Origin: Prorocentrum cordatum
Lineage: Eukaryota; Sar; Dinophyceae; Prorocentrales; Prorocentraceae
Assembly (NCBI GenBank): GCA_963575745.1
Contig: CAUYUJ010020560.1
Span: 165,001 to 229,000 of the forward strand
Direction: 5' to 3'
Length of the DNA stretch: 64,000 nucleotides
Under the pieces are notes generated by a model. The model made no database searches. It saw only the letters and a list, made by a program, of their open reading frames with translations, and was not told where the DNA came from. Made by a program: the position numbers and the translations under genes. Positions 21,861 through 32,842 of this stretch are shown here, piece by piece (the stretch's first letter is position 1; each line of letters begins with the position of its first letter).

Positions 21861-22227
21861 CCACGTGTTCCCCGAAGGCTTTCCAAACCGATTCGAGGAA
21901 TACGTGGTCTGATAGCTTGGCAGGTCTGGCCTCAACTTTCGGCCACATAGGCGCTTCCAAAAAGGCAGGGGGCGGCGGTGATTCGCCGTAGGCGTCTTCG
22001 ATAGTTGCGTTGACTACCTACCAGACCACCCCAGCCCGACCCAAGACAAGAATTTCGGATTAGGGAGGGGGAGCACGGGCTTCATTTGTGGTTACTTTCA
22101 TTAATGTTCTCCGACCTCCCCACACTGGAAATGGAGGGCAAATCGGGGCCTTCGGGTTGGGATGGGGTGGGTTGGGTACTGGGGTGATGTTTCTTCTTCT
22201 TTTTCTTCTTATTATTATTATGCGTGC

Positions 22228-22413
22228 CTGGTACTTGAACGGCGGCAGCTTCACGGTCAGCGTGACCGGCTTGGTGCCGAGCTCGGGCATCTTGTCGAGC
22301 TGGGACGGCGCCATTGGCCGAGATAGCGCGCCGCTCTGCTCGGGAACGGGCCGCCCTCCGCGGCTGCGGGGGGGCGGGCGGGAGGGGGCTGGCCCCCGAG
22401 GGGGAGCAGTGAC
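22228..22413 (-). CDS. Orphan exon, Pro-rich then KPVTLTVKLPPFKYQ
   Basis: Minus-strand exon of exactly 62 codons between an acceptor (GATTCCAG at 22,414) and a possible GC donor after CAG (CAG then GCACGC at 22,227), both phase 0. The N-terminal half is Pro/Arg-rich; the C-terminal half reads APSQLDKMPELGTKPVTLTV then KLPPFKYQ, which looks like selected protein sequence, though I cannot name the family. The intron upstream holds a copy of the GCGCGGATTTCTTGG repeat. Neighbouring exons were not found. Confidence 0.4.
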
Positions 22414-22454
22414 CTGGAATCGGCGGTCCCCGACATAGAGAATCAGAAGAAGGA

Positions 22455-22590
22455 AAAACGGTACAAACATAAACGTTCGACGGTCTGCGCGGATTTCTTG
22501 GATCTGCGCCTGGGCCCCCCTGGCGCGCGGAGCGCGCCACTCCAGCTCCGAAGGGCTATGTTTGTAGCGTTTTTTTTTCTTCTTCGAAGA
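22455..22590. mobile_element. Palindromic repeat, GTACAAACATAAACG / TATGTTTGTAGCG termini
   Basis: Outer ends GTACAAACATAAACGTTCG and (reverse complement) CGCTACAAACATAGCCCTTC enclose GCGCGGATTTCTTGGATCTG and GCGCGCGGAGCGCGCC. Both strands offer GT at one end and a pyrimidine tract plus AG at the other (for example TTTTTTTTTCTTCTTCGAAG on plus). It lies just upstream of the minus-strand orphan exon. Confidence 0.68.
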
Positions 22591-23075
22591 ATGGTGCCCG
22601 TGCGCCGCGCGCAGTACAGCCGAGGCGCACGATGAGGATTTGCGGTAGGGGTGCGAGGGCCTTGGGGAAGGACACGTCGGCGCATCCTAACGTGGCTTGC
22701 CGGCGAAAGACGCCGAGGGCGGGCCGAAGGGGCAAGGATGGAAAGGGCTGCCCTGGGAAGCTGCTCATCCTTGCTATCCGCCTTGCTCGTGCGAGACCGG
22801 CGCCCACGCACCGTTCCCTGTCTGGCTTCCGTTGATGCCCCGCCCCGACGCGGAACGGTGCTCTGCTCTTCGGCTCCGAGGGCCGAACAGCTGTGCACCG
22901 CTCCGTCCCTGGTTCGAGCACGGACGACGCCTCGGGAGCTGCTAACGCTGTACGGGGCACACCACAGTGTGCCCGCGGACGACATCCCCGCGTTGTGAAA
23001 AACATCGCCGACACTTTGTCGCAAATTTCAGCCCTCAACGGGGGCCTTACCGGGCCCCTGAACTGTCAGAAGAGA

Positions 23076-23281
23076 TATTGGAGGCCTGGTAGTGGCCACC
23101 AGCACCAACCCAGGGGGTTGCCTCCACAGGGGGAAGATGATCCTAGATTTCGGTGTTGGTGGTAATATTTCGGCCACCTTGGATGCCAGAAAATGACCAC
23201 CATAACCGAGATCGGGATCTTCTTCCCTCAGTGGAGGCACACCGCCGAAATTGGTGTTCGTGTCAACCTCTAGGCCTGCGA
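23076..23281. mobile_element. 205-bp foldback element, copy 1
   Basis: Left half begins GGAGGCCTGGTAGTGGCCAC; the right half read in reverse complement begins with the matching AGGCCTAGAGGTTGACACGA, and both halves continue with a GGTGTGCCTCCAC-type word and a GATCYYGATYTCGG-type word. The same element recurs at 39,231-39,437 at roughly 80 per cent identity by eye. Confidence 0.8.
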
Positions 23282-23349
23282 AGATGGCTCAGGCGAAAAG
23301 CTGGTTCCCAGGAAGGGGTCCACACCTCGGATAGAAGATCAGCAAACGA

Positions 23350-23490
23350 CACAAGCAGAAACTTGCGGACCTCCGCGCGGCCCACTCTTGGCGGGGCCTC
23401 TGGCGCCGCCCGTGGCGCGCTCCGCGCGCCAGAGAGCGGGGTACAGCACCGATCCAAGAAATTCGTGCGCAGCTCAGAAAGATCAAGTTT
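23350..23490. mobile_element. Copy of the GCGCGGATTTCTTGG palindrome family
   Basis: CTTGCGGACCTCCGCGCGG at one end and CCGATCCAAGAAATTCGTGC at the other, with GGCGCGCTCCGCGCGCCAG in the centre. Diverged copy, orientation ambiguous. Confidence 0.6.
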
Positions 23491-23599
23491 AGGCAACTCT
23501 TGTTTTCCGAGGGAAAGGTCAGGCGTTGGCAAAACTGGGTTTAGTGGGACCTGGTTTAATGATGTGTACTGGGGGCCGCCCCCCCCCGCTCCGTTCCAC

Positions 23600-24800
23600 T
23601 AACCGGAACCGCCGTCACCCCGAAAAAAACTCCAGCTACGCCAGACCTAGTTCAGTCTGGCCAATTTAGGGGCTCCTGGGCCCTACTACTAACCGCGTCC
23701 TCTTGCCTGGGGTCCTGGCTGCGCCCGAAAGGGGCCCGAACCCCTAGGGAGCCACGTTGTCGAAAGAGTAGCGGCGCCGGACGTCTGGGACACCCCTCCT
23801 CGATGGATCGGGAGACCGCAAGCGGGCCCGGGCAGCCTGGGGCGCCCGGGCCCCCGTGCGGGGAGGAGCGGGCGATTGGGTAAAGGTTTAGGTCGGGCAT
23901 GTCCTCCTCCAGGCGGATGTTGGAAGAAAAAGGAAGGGGAGGAGAAGGAGGAGGAGGAGGAAGAAGAGGAGGTGGAAGAACAACGGAAGGAGGAGGAGTT
24001 ACGGAGTTACGGATATTGCGACTGTGTCGGTTATTGAATGGGCTTATTAAATCGAACGGGTGGCTCTCTTGGCCTTCTCAGCTGTGCTGTAAGTTTTAAG
24101 TGAAATCCCCCGAACAATATTCTTGAGATTATGTTTACCATTACCTTCGATTCGGAATGGGCATGGTTTTCTAAGCTGTAGCAGCAGTTGCGCTGCAGAG
24201 CTACCACATGTCCCACAAAACCAATCCCCAGCCCAGCGTGAAACTTTAAAGAGTGGGTATTATCAGCCCAACCCCCACATATGTGCAGCCTGCTATTGGG
24301 GGGTGGCCTGAAAGTGCTGCCATGTGATGTCCTCAGGTCAAAGCACGGGGAATCCAACCAATCAGCTTTACAACCTTTGGTGGTGGTGCTCCTCTTACAC
24401 CGTGTACACGACAGACCATTTTCAGAGAGTAATTACTAACATGAAACATTTTACATATGAGAAAAGCAAAAACACCACATATGAGAAAAGCAAAAACACC
24501 TAAGTCCAGGGTGCCGAACACGATCTCCAGGGGGCCTCCTCGGCAGCAAGACTCTGCTCAGCTTTCAAACCCTCAAGAATACTGAGCAACATACGGAGGC
24601 GAACCTGATACGCGTTCTTTTTGTTTTCTGTTCTGTTCTTTTCTTTTTGTATATCAAAAAGCTCGGTCAGAAGCGCGCGCAGACAACACCAACGGCAACC
24701 TCAGCGAATTTATCGGGCAGCTGTGTTACGGATGGTTAGACAAAGAGGAGGCCGACCTTGGAGAACGTCACACGCTTCCTGGTGGGAGTGAACGAAGAGC
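23600..24800. other. No confident gene; contains a GGA run
   Basis: A CCTCCTCCAGGCGGATGTTG word at about 23,905 (related to the 35-kb foldback elements) is followed by a GGA-rich stretch to 24,000, then average-composition DNA with a short duplication of ACATATGAGAAAAGCAAAAA near 24,453 and 24,478. No domain or RNA gene is seen. Confidence 0.5.
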
Positions 24801-24821
24801 ACCGTGCTGTGGAGGGTCGGT

Positions 24822-25544
24822 CTATTTTTTATAGAAAAAACCCTGTCTGCCACACCTGATCAGCATTCTCTCCCTCTGGGGCAAAAGCTTAACCACAATA
24901 CCACCCAGAACAGACTCCTGATTGTCCGTGGTGAATACGACGACCCCGTCGGAACCTGTGAGAGCAGTGGGAAAAGCGAGCAAGTCACCTCTGTGGACGC
25001 TCTGCTGGGGCCCTGGAAGTCCCCCAAAGACTGAAACTTCTAATTGCATATTGAGCGAGAGCTCAGAATATTTCGCTTCGCCACAGCCTACTCTCCGCAA
25101 TCTTGGATCACTGCCACCCGCTCCCCCGCCCGCATCCCCGAACAGGAAGACGGGGGCCGCCTCAGAGACCGCCCCGACGCAAATCTCTCCGAACGCTTCT
25201 ACACCGTGACGCATCCAGTTGGCAACCTGTTGAGGGGGAGGGACGGCCGCCCACGACTGCGGCAGGGGCCCTCGCATCCCAAAGAACCGTTCGACTTCTC
25301 TCTGATTAAATGCACTGGACACATACTGACCAGACTGCGCGTATATTTCATGATTCTTGCACTCAGTGCATGCCCATACTCGGCGGAAAGAACTCCATGG
25401 ATGTTCTCGGTACCCCGCACATAGAACCGACGCGCACTGCCCGGCCTTGGCTGACTGGCGCCCTCGTGGCCAGGCGGCGCCTGCAGCGACTGGGGGGGGA
25501 GGCCCGAGAAGCGTTTTCCATCGAGACCTGCTTCTAACTGTCAA
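24822..25544 (-). pseudogene. RNase H domain of the non-LTR element
   Basis: The frame contains CTECKNHEIYAQSGQYVSSA, then PVFLFGDAGGGAGGSDPRLR, RVGCGEAKYSELSLNMQLEV, GLPGPQQSVHRGDLLAFPTA and GVVVFTTDNQESVLG. These match the three acidic positions of RNase H: the first Asp in FGDAGGG, a second in the helix (HRGDL where the family usually has a RAEL-type Glu), and the third in TTDN. The Glu-to-Asp change and upstream frameshifts suggest decay. This 240-codon frame is the longest intact piece of the element. Confidence 0.7.
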
Positions 25545-25795
25545 GCCCCGCCCTCCAAGACTCCCCCGTCGTAGCCATCAGCTGCCTAGCGCCGCGACCT
25601 CTTCACGACGGCGCCCTCGTGCTCGCGCGAGAATGCTGACGGAGTATCCTCTGCCTCAAAATCTGCGAGAGCCTCGGGATTGAACTGCCAGCTGCTGGAG
25701 AAACCTGAACCATCGCCTTGCACCCGCCAGTCTGCTGGTCAGTCGGGACTCCATCCTTCTTGCATGGGATGCGATATGGCAGCTGGTTGCGAACC

Positions 25796-27015
25796 TCAAA
25801 CATGTGAGCTGCGCTGCTGCGGCGGCGCGCCGCGCAGCTCCTGCGCGATGCCAGCCCACGTTCTGGAGACGCCGCTCCGCACCATCGGCTGCGCCAGCCA
25901 AGTGCGGACCCACAAACGCAGGCACCCCTTCGGCAAACGACGCGCTGGACCACGGCCTGGCGTTCTCAAGTCCAGGGGGGATGCGACGCATCGGCCCGTG
26001 AGTCTAGGACCGGTGTTGTCACGCAGGGATGCCATCATCTGTCTCGTCCTCTGACCGAAAACTCCGTGGGCATGGTGGGCGTGAGCTCCTGCTGCCGCCG
26101 CTCCTTGTTGTTCCAACCTCGCCGTCATGCGACGCCGTCTCGCTGTGCGCGCGTGCCTCAGGATCTCGGCATGCATGCGAAAATGTCTAGCAACTCGATC
26201 AGTTCTGGTTTTCCTGGCGAGCCGCTTGCCCCCTCCGAGGTCGACCTCGAGGTTGGGGGCTCGCGCGGCTGCCTCAACCTCATAGCCATGAGCGTCGGGC
26301 TTCCTCGCGACCTGCTGGGCGTCGACGACTTTTGCGCATATCACGACGCTCTTCGGGAGATCTCGAGGCCAGCTCGCTCCATCTGTTGGCAGATGTCCAA
26401 TCGGAAGGCCAACGGCCGCGTCTTGATGGAGCGCCGTGATCCAAAGGCTCGTTGACTCAACTCCTCGATCCATAGCCGATGAGACATACTGACACGTGTC
26501 GTCGCAATTATCTGCACGATGTGAAAAGTGATTGCTTATGCGAAGCGCGTGCCTGATCTGATCCCCTGGACCGCCGATCTGGCGGGGCCAAAAAGGGCAG
26601 AATAGGCCCCCGACTGGCGGAGGCAGCGCGTCGCCATGCACTGCTGCAGCTCCAAGCCCAGCACCTCCGCTGGGAAGTCGAGCCGCAACGCCGCCGTCGC
26701 CAGCTTCAGCCGCCCGATCGCGTCATAGAAGCTGGCGATGTCCAGCAGACCGTGACCGCGGGCCACGCCGAGCCTCGCCGCCATCCCCTCGTCCACGACC
26801 CGCGGGAGAGCCTCCCGCAGCGCCGCGCTGCCGCGGGGATTGCTGCGCCCCGGGCGCCTCGCAGTCCTGCGACCGCGCGCGCGCCCAGGGAATCGCGCGC
26901 CCGGGGCCGCAGCCTGGCGACGCGGGGCAGGAGCCCGATGACCCTGTCGCCCTTGACCTGCGTGGGCATAAGGGTGCCGATAGTTAGCCTCGGTTGGTGC
27001 GACCACGACTGTCAC
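25796..27015 (-). pseudogene. RT palm and thumb of the non-LTR element, frameshifted
   Basis: One frame (27,015-26,536) has REALPRVVDEGMAARLGVAR then GHGLLDIASFYDAIGRLKLA, where FYDAI carries the first palm Asp, and SAVQGIRSGTRFA. Another frame gives TQVKGDRVIGLLPRVARLR. A third (26,641-25,796) gives AKVVDAQQVARKPDAHGYEV then EAAARAPNLEVDLGGGKRLA. The segment where a YVDD-type box is expected (about 26,520-26,460) is interrupted by stops and shows no Asp pair. Confidence 0.68.
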
Positions 27016-28010
27016 CTCTCCAGAACGCCCATCAGATCCGCCAGCTCCACGAAAGCTGCATCTGGTAGCCGACCTGTGTCGAACGCCGTCAGGCGATCAA
27101 CTCCCTTGGCAACCGTCTGCTTCATGCACCGACCTGCTGCTCGCAGCTGCTCGCCCGTCAGCGGGGGCAAAATCTCGTCTTGCCCTCGCCGACGTATACC
27201 ACTGATGATTTCTGACAATTCATCCAGCTCTTGGCCCCCAGGGGCCCGCAACTGGCGAAAACTCTCATGCTTCTTATCCATGATATTACGTGGATGCTGT
27301 ATCGCCCCGTCGTCGTCGGTAAGATTGGCGGGGACCGGTGGTGGGTCACGACTAGCACAATGAAGAACTGAACAAATATCCTGAAACTCCGTCCACTCTC
27401 GGAACTCCGCCATCGATTGATTGACTGCTCGTCGCTGGCTGCGCTGCGAAACTCTCTCACCAAGCTTGCCCGCCTCGTCGAGCTCTCGGCCTCGCAGTTG
27501 CCGCGCACCCGCGAGCAGCGCCAGCCGCGCCGCCCACGTGATATTGTCCCGTGGGCGTAGCACCTGATATCCCTGCTTTGGCGCCTCTGCACGTAGACGC
27601 TGGCAGGCTGCGGCCAACAACTCCTGCTGCTTGATGCCATTCTGACGGGCGCGATGCTTGGCGTGCGCGTCCACAACTGTGCGCGACCGAGCCCGCCACC
27701 CACTGATGCGATCCCTGAGCGGCGAGATGCGGGACGGCGCGGCCTCGAGCACTGTGTCTGCGTGAAAACTGGGGCCCCCTGCGCGAGACTTCCCGGGGAA
27801 GACCTGCCCGCGGCGCGTCGCCGCTGCTGATTCAATTGCGCGGATCCACGCACTAAACAAACTGCTGGCGTTATCACAAAAGCCAGAGCCATCTGCGAAG
27901 GCCGCGGACGAAGTGGCAGCAGCAGCAGGGGGGTTGCACCCCGATGGCAGGAATTCCACATTGTTCTTCTCCTGGGCCCATGCTTCATGAGGTAAATTAA
28001 ACGAGACGTT
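27012..28010 (-). pseudogene. N-terminal part of the non-LTR pol frame
   Basis: A long minus frame ends QTVAKGVDRLTAFDTGRLPD then AAFVELADLMGVLER and a stop at 27,012. Upstream are an Arg/Ala-rich helical region (ARLALLAGARQLRGRELDEA) and SFNLPHEAWAQEKNNVEFLP near 27,990. The frame stays open to 28,724, but beyond about 28,020 it runs into the dispersed repeat at 28.6 kb and is not protein-like. The LTGEQLRAAGR to KGVDRLTAFD stretch is typical of the segment before the RT core in these elements. Confidence 0.62.
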
Positions 28011-28596
28011 GGATTCTAAAACCCCCGAGGTCGAGGTGGTCCCTCCAGAGCGGAGGCTAATCCAAGGCGGACATTTCGACGTGGAGAGCCGAAGAACGGA
28101 GATCTGGCCAACCAACCACCGACGACGACGAAACAGTGGGGCGTGACCGTAACAGAACAGTTCCAGTCCAGAAGCTCTGGCGACAGCGACGGAAGGGCAT
28201 CGGCGTCCGCTCGGGCACGGCTGTGCGAGGCACGGGCTTCTCCATATCCACACCACCTCTGGAACCGATCTGCCTGGGAAGGGCTCGACGTGTACACCAA
28301 GTCCTAGGAGCTCCGTGTCCAGACGCCTCAGCCGCCCAAACTCCGAAACGCTGGAGCGCACGTACACCACAAGTCTTCGCCGAATATTCATTGGCGCAGT
28401 GGCCGACAAAGCGACGCAGTGTAGACGTCGAGCTCCTCCGAATGACCCCACATGGACACATCTGGGCTCCAGGGGGCCCGGCCACATACACACGTCCGCT
28501 GCCTCCCGAGACCTAGGAAGGTCGGCTTCTAAGTAAGGTTGAGGACATGGACAACTCACGAGCGGCGAACATATCCAAATCCACGCCCTCGTGGTC

Positions 28597-28750
28597 TGGA
28601 AAGTACCGTACAATATGGGCCCGACCACAAAAAAACCTTCCACAAGAACCCAACCCTGAGAACGCTGGACTGTTTTTTGGTGTGGGAACGTCACGCTCTC
28701 CACAGCGAAACCATCGAAAATCAAGAAACCCAGGGCACCCTGGAGGCAGG
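28597..28750 (+). repeat. Dispersed repeat pair, copy 1 (GTGTGGGAACGTCACGC)
   Basis: Contains AAACCTTCCACAAGAACCCA, GGTGTGGGAACGTCACGCTC and CATCGAAAATCAAGAAACCC. A same-orientation homologue at 31,651-31,806 has GGTGTGGGAACGTCACGCCT and CATCGAAATCCAGGAAACCC. The word TCCACGCCCTCGTGGTCTGG is also duplicated here, at 28,577 and 28,787. Confidence 0.7.
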
Positions 28751-28899
28751 CAGGGTGTTGCTTGGCATGGGTCTACACTGTATCCCGATCCACGCCCTCG
28801 TGGTCTGGAATCCAACGCGCGATCGCGGAGGGGCGTCCGCAGGGGGGAACAACAACAAAAACAAAAAACCAAAAAAATGCCCGTAGATCCATGGGGTCG

Positions 28900-29515
28900 C
28901 GGCCCAATGCCTGGCCCGCGAAGGCGTGGGTACGGTGATGCTGTCCGCCCCGGGATCCCTGCCTCGCAGGCTGGCCGGGCGCGCGCGTCGGGCGCGAGCT
29001 GGCGGCGCGCACAAGGGGGGTAGTTGGAGAGGGGAGGGGGAAAGGGCTCCTCAGGAGGCTGCCTTCTTAGAAGGCGCCAGCCCTACGCCGACAGGCCAGG
29101 CCCGCGCCTTCGAAGGAGCCGGGGGGAACTCTGCAAGGAGCCTTTACGCGCCCCTGTGCCCTGCGTGAGCCCCCCTCGGCGCGCGCCCGACCGAGTCCCA
29201 ATCAAAGCCGCTGGGGAAGGCAGGCTCGTCCGGGTCGTCGGGGTCCCAGCTGCCCGGCCTGTGCGAGGGATGCTCGCCGCGGCGGGGGGGGCTGGGCGAA
29301 GGCGCGCGCGCCTCTCTCGGGGGTGCGCGCCGCGGCGGGGGGGGGCCTCTGCCTCTGGCTCGCTTCAAGTCTCGGCGCGTCCGAGGACGTCCCCGATGGG
29401 AATCGCGCGCATACGCACGCAGGTCCTCTGGGCCATGTCCTGTGAGGCTTCGCAGAAACGCCACACGACAACGTGTCATGTTCATTAATGAGCTGGCCTG
29501 TTCTATTGGAGACAT
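28900..29515. other. GC-rich stretch, possible minus-strand 5' exon
   Basis: A minus frame begins near 29,515 with MSPIEQASSLMNMTRCRVAF then LRSLTGHGPEDLRAYARDSH before turning into Pro/Arg-rich low-complexity sequence. It could be a genuine exon start but has no recognisable domain. The rest of the stretch is G-run-rich and uninformative. Confidence 0.2.
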
Positions 29516-29519
29516 GTGC

Positions 29520-30034
29520 TATACATACGAACATATACAAATACATGCATACATGCATGCATGTATACATGCATACATACGTCCATGAATCATACACATG
29601 TATACATACATACGTGCATATATGCATGCATGCATACATAAAACATATACAAACACATAATACATACATACATCCATCCGTCCATACGTACATACATGCA
29701 TGCATACATACATACGTGCAAGCATACATACATGCATACATACATGCACACACATGCATACATACACACATCCATACATACGTACATACCTTCACACACG
29801 TATACATACATACACACATGCCTACACGCATACGTACACACATGCGTACATACATACATGTATGCATACATACATACATGCATGCATGCATGCATGCATC
29901 CATACATACATACATACATACATGTGTCTGCATACATACATACATACATGCATCCATCCATACATACATACACACATACCTACAAACCCATATGAATATA
30001 TATATATATACACATACATACATACATACATACA

Positions 30035-30066
<32 letters not shown>

Positions 30067-30290
30067 CAAATACAACCATACATACAGTCCGATATACATA
30101 TCTACATATATGCATGAAGACAACCGTTCATGCATGCATGCATGCATACATACACATATGCATACACACATAAACACATATATATATATATGTGTATATA
30201 CATACATACATGCGTGCATACATACATCCAAACATACACACATACATGCACGGATGCATACATACACGCATATGTACTGTGAGTTCTCGA
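29520..30290. repeat. CATA/CATG/TGTA tetranucleotide array
   Basis: About 770 bases of ACATACATGCATAC-type sequence. Frames of up to 290 codons read Met/Tyr/Cys/Val or Thr/Tyr/Ile/His and are not genes. Confidence 0.96.
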
Positions 30291-30774
30291 TGTGTACAAT
30301 GTGTTTGGGCCGCCATTTGAACCTAAGTGGCGGACCCACGTAAGATCTGAACGTGGCCATGTTGCTGGACCGGACCTTACATCCTCGCGTCGCGAGACAT
30401 GGCGCACCGTCCTTTGCCACCTTTCTTCCTCCGGGGGCCCTCACCGGGCCCCCAGAACCATCCAAAAGCGGCTCGGGATGAAGAGGCGGCCCCACGTGAT
30501 TGGCCCAGACCTCTGGGAAGCAACTTCGTGACAGAACACGACGCCGGACGTCTGGGGCGACAGGACCCCCCCAGGAATGCCCCAAGAAATAAGGAATATG
30601 AAGTACACATCCAAGAATCTTGATCCTCCAACCCAGACGTCCGACGATACTATCTATTCAAGTTGACTGCTGAAGCAGGAATGCGGCTAAAGGTATGTTA
30701 CGTCTTGGGAAGCCCAACGCACATCCTTTCAGAGACCCATGGGCACATACTTCCTGGACTTCCCTATCTGTTGT

Positions 30775-30875
30775 CGTTCGGAGTGCGCCAAGGGCCGGGC
30801 CTGAGCGCCGCCAAGGAGTTCCATCGCCGACCCAAGAAATCCGCGCGGACCTCCGAAACATTGATGTCGTGTTCT
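30775..30875. mobile_element. Copy of the GCGCGGATTTCTTGG palindrome family
   Basis: CCCAAGAAATCCGCGCGGAC at 30,830-30,850 with GCGCCAAGGGCCGGGCCTGA on the other arm; flanked on the right by GAAACATTGATGTCGTG, as other copies have AACATA-type termini. Confidence 0.6.
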
Positions 30876-31149
30876 CGTGTTCGTCTGTTTCTGAATCCGC
30901 GCAGCATTCCCGTTGACACCTCATGAGGGCCGCCACTGGATCTACAGACGTGAGCATGAACAGCAACTGTCGCAGTGTACAATCGGGAGCACGTATGCCT
31001 GCTGCTCGGCCTGGTGCTTCAATGCGTGACAGCACTCGCTCACGACACTACTGGGGCACCTGGTTCGCCCAAGCTCAAAAATATGTGGTCGGCTTGGCGC
31101 GCATAGACGAGACCTGCACACGCGGCGAATCAACATAGCGGTCCAGACG

Positions 31150-32090
31150 CCCAACGCCTCTGCGACGGTCACAACCATTGCCACCACAAATGCCACGACT
31201 TCAACAAGCGCGATGGCCCTTACTCAGCGTGGGCGACGTAGGTGATGATGCTGCTGCTGCTGCTGACGATGATGATGATAATGACATGCGCTCTCCCGGA
31301 ATAAAAGGTTCCACGATCAGCCATGCACGACCCCAAGCGAATGACAATACAAACTTTTGAAGCATCGCATCGGCATTGAACTCCCCGAACGATGTTTCAA
31401 CTTAAGGTTTTCATCCGGGTCGTACAACATTGGATGGGTTCCGCCGGCATGTCGCTTGGCGGTGCCCGCCCGTGGGCGCCTGGTGGGCGCCTCGCGCGCT
31501 GGGCGGGAATGCAAACGCTTCGCCAGGTGCTCGCCCGTAGCCACCCGCCCGAACGTTTCTTTGGGGCTCCTCCTCGTGCCGTGTGAGTGCAGCAGTCTCG
31601 TTCAAAACCCGCATTCTCAACTCACCATGCTGTGCGCATCCGTAAAGATCTGGTACACTGTGGGGGCCTGAACACGAGAAAAGCCTTCCGCAAGATACCA
31701 AACCCCAAGACGCCCCAGGACGCCCATCGACTCCTGGTGTGGGAACGTCACGCCTTCCGCGGCAAAGCCATCGAAATCCAGGAAACCCGAGGCGCCGCGG
31801 AGGCAAGCGAAGAGGAGGAGGAAGAGGAGGAGGAGGAGGAAGATGAGGAAGGTGAGGGGGAAGAGGAAGACGAGGAAGAGGAGGCTGAGGAGGAGGAGGA
31901 GGACAAGACATCCGGATTGAAGGGTCAACGTCACCACACCTATACTGGTCCCTGGCGCGCGTCTGGCAAAATCCCGTGAGATTTGGTTGCGCAACGGCCC
32001 TGACTCCTCACTATGGCAGGCAGAGGGCACACCCCGAAGCTTCAAAGGGGTGAGCTCCGAAGAGGCCCCGTACAAGAGGCTCGCTAACCT
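31150..32090 (+). CDS. Possible plus-strand exons (weak)
   Basis: Three open stretches on plus end at good donor sites. About 31,150-31,243 reads CDGHNHCHHKCHDFNKRDGP then YSAWA before GTAGGTG. About 31,390-31,586 reads MFQLKVFIRVVQHWMGSAGM and ends before GTGAGTGCAG. About 31,985-32,088 reads LRNGPDSSLWQAEGTPRSFK then GVSSEEAPYKRLAN before GTGAGTGCGAG. No family is recognised and joining phases were not fixed. The gap between the last two holds a dispersed repeat and a GAG run. If real, this is the only plus-strand gene seen. Confidence 0.25.
31651..31806 (+). repeat. Dispersed repeat pair, copy 2
   Basis: Homologue of 28,597-28,750 in the same orientation (shared CCTTCCRCAAGA, GTGTGGGAACGTCACGC and AAACC words). 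It lies inside the supposed intron of the weak plus-strand gene. Confidence 0.7.
31808..31908. repeat. GAG microsatellite
   Basis: GAGGAGGAAGAG triplets; poly-Glu in one frame only. Confidence 0.9.
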
Positions 32091-32330
32091 GTGAGTGCGA
32101 GTCCCTGCGGTTCAACGCGGGGGGAACACCTGGTGGCCCTTCCGCGTGCCCTTGGAACGGGGGCGCGCTGGGCGAGCAGGGTTCCCAAGCGAGGGGGAAA
32201 GAGACAACGACGCGACCACTCAAAAAGAGCAGGGGAAGAAAGTCAGGCGGCCCACGCTTTCCAAACTGCTGCTGGGGGGGGGGGGGGGGCGAAGTATCCG
32301 ACTGGTCCAACGCAGTCCTATGTTCCCCCC

Positions 32331-32420
32331 TCTTTCCCTCTCTCTCTCTCTTTCTCTCTCTGTCTCTCTCTTTCTCTCTCTTGTTTTTTTTTTTTTTTTC
32401 TCTCTCTCTCTCTCTCTCTC
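32331..32420. repeat. TC microsatellite with T run
   Basis: TCTCTCTC tracts interrupted by a run of about 18 T residues near 32,383-32,400. Confidence 0.92.
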
Positions 32421-32842
32421 TTGCTCGGCCCACTTCCCTTCCAGAACGAACTTGACGAAAGTAGACCCATGCATTGTCGCAGCTGCACCCTGACACCCTG
32501 CCGTAGTATCCCACTGTCCCCCTTCGAAGTGCAGGTAGAGGAGGGCATACGAGTAGACACGGCATGTTGGAAGTGGGGCCCTCGAGGATGCGCTCTGGTG
32601 GCCTTCGTGGTTATCCTTGTTTTCCATTCTTCCCTCCCTGTAGTAATGTGCCTGTCGGCACTCAAAAAAACACAGCCCAATGCGTTGTCGGCGCGAGCTC
32701 TCTCTCAAGGGTCCTCACGCCGAGATGGCCCCGCCAATGATGGTCCCACTGGGTCCGCCCGCCCTGCCAGCATAGGATCGCACTCCGGGATAACCTCGCT
32801 AATGCACCTCTGGGCGTTGTCAGTGGGCTCCAATGGACTCTC

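Larger units (their letters stand above)
24822..28020 (-). mobile_element. Decayed non-LTR retrotransposon (RT plus RNase H)
   Basis: From high to low coordinates the minus strand gives a pre-RT region, the motif ILPPLTGEQLRAAGRCMKQT, an RT core in several frames (LLDIASFYDAIGRLKLATAA; QQCMATRCLRQSGAYSALFG), a post-palm segment and an RNase H domain. This is the layout of dinoflagellate LINE-like elements. Frames shift several times, so it is inactive. No poly-A tail or target-site duplication could be fixed by eye. Confidence 0.75.

Noticed and set aside
22105-22440. Plus-strand frame of 116 codons opposite the orphan exon
   Set aside because: The minus reading gives a more protein-like C-terminal half and exact phase-0 splice sites; the plus reading is its shadow.
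27988-28724. Upstream part of the 570-codon minus frame as extra protein of the non-LTR element
   Set aside because: It overlaps the dispersed repeat at 28.6 kb and has unusual composition; openness here is probably chance.
29473-30585. Cys/Met/Tyr/Val-rich frames up to 293 codons, resembling Cys-rich repeat proteins
   Set aside because: Caused by the CATA/CATG tetranucleotide array. The period of four rotates through all codons, giving the same residues in every frame.
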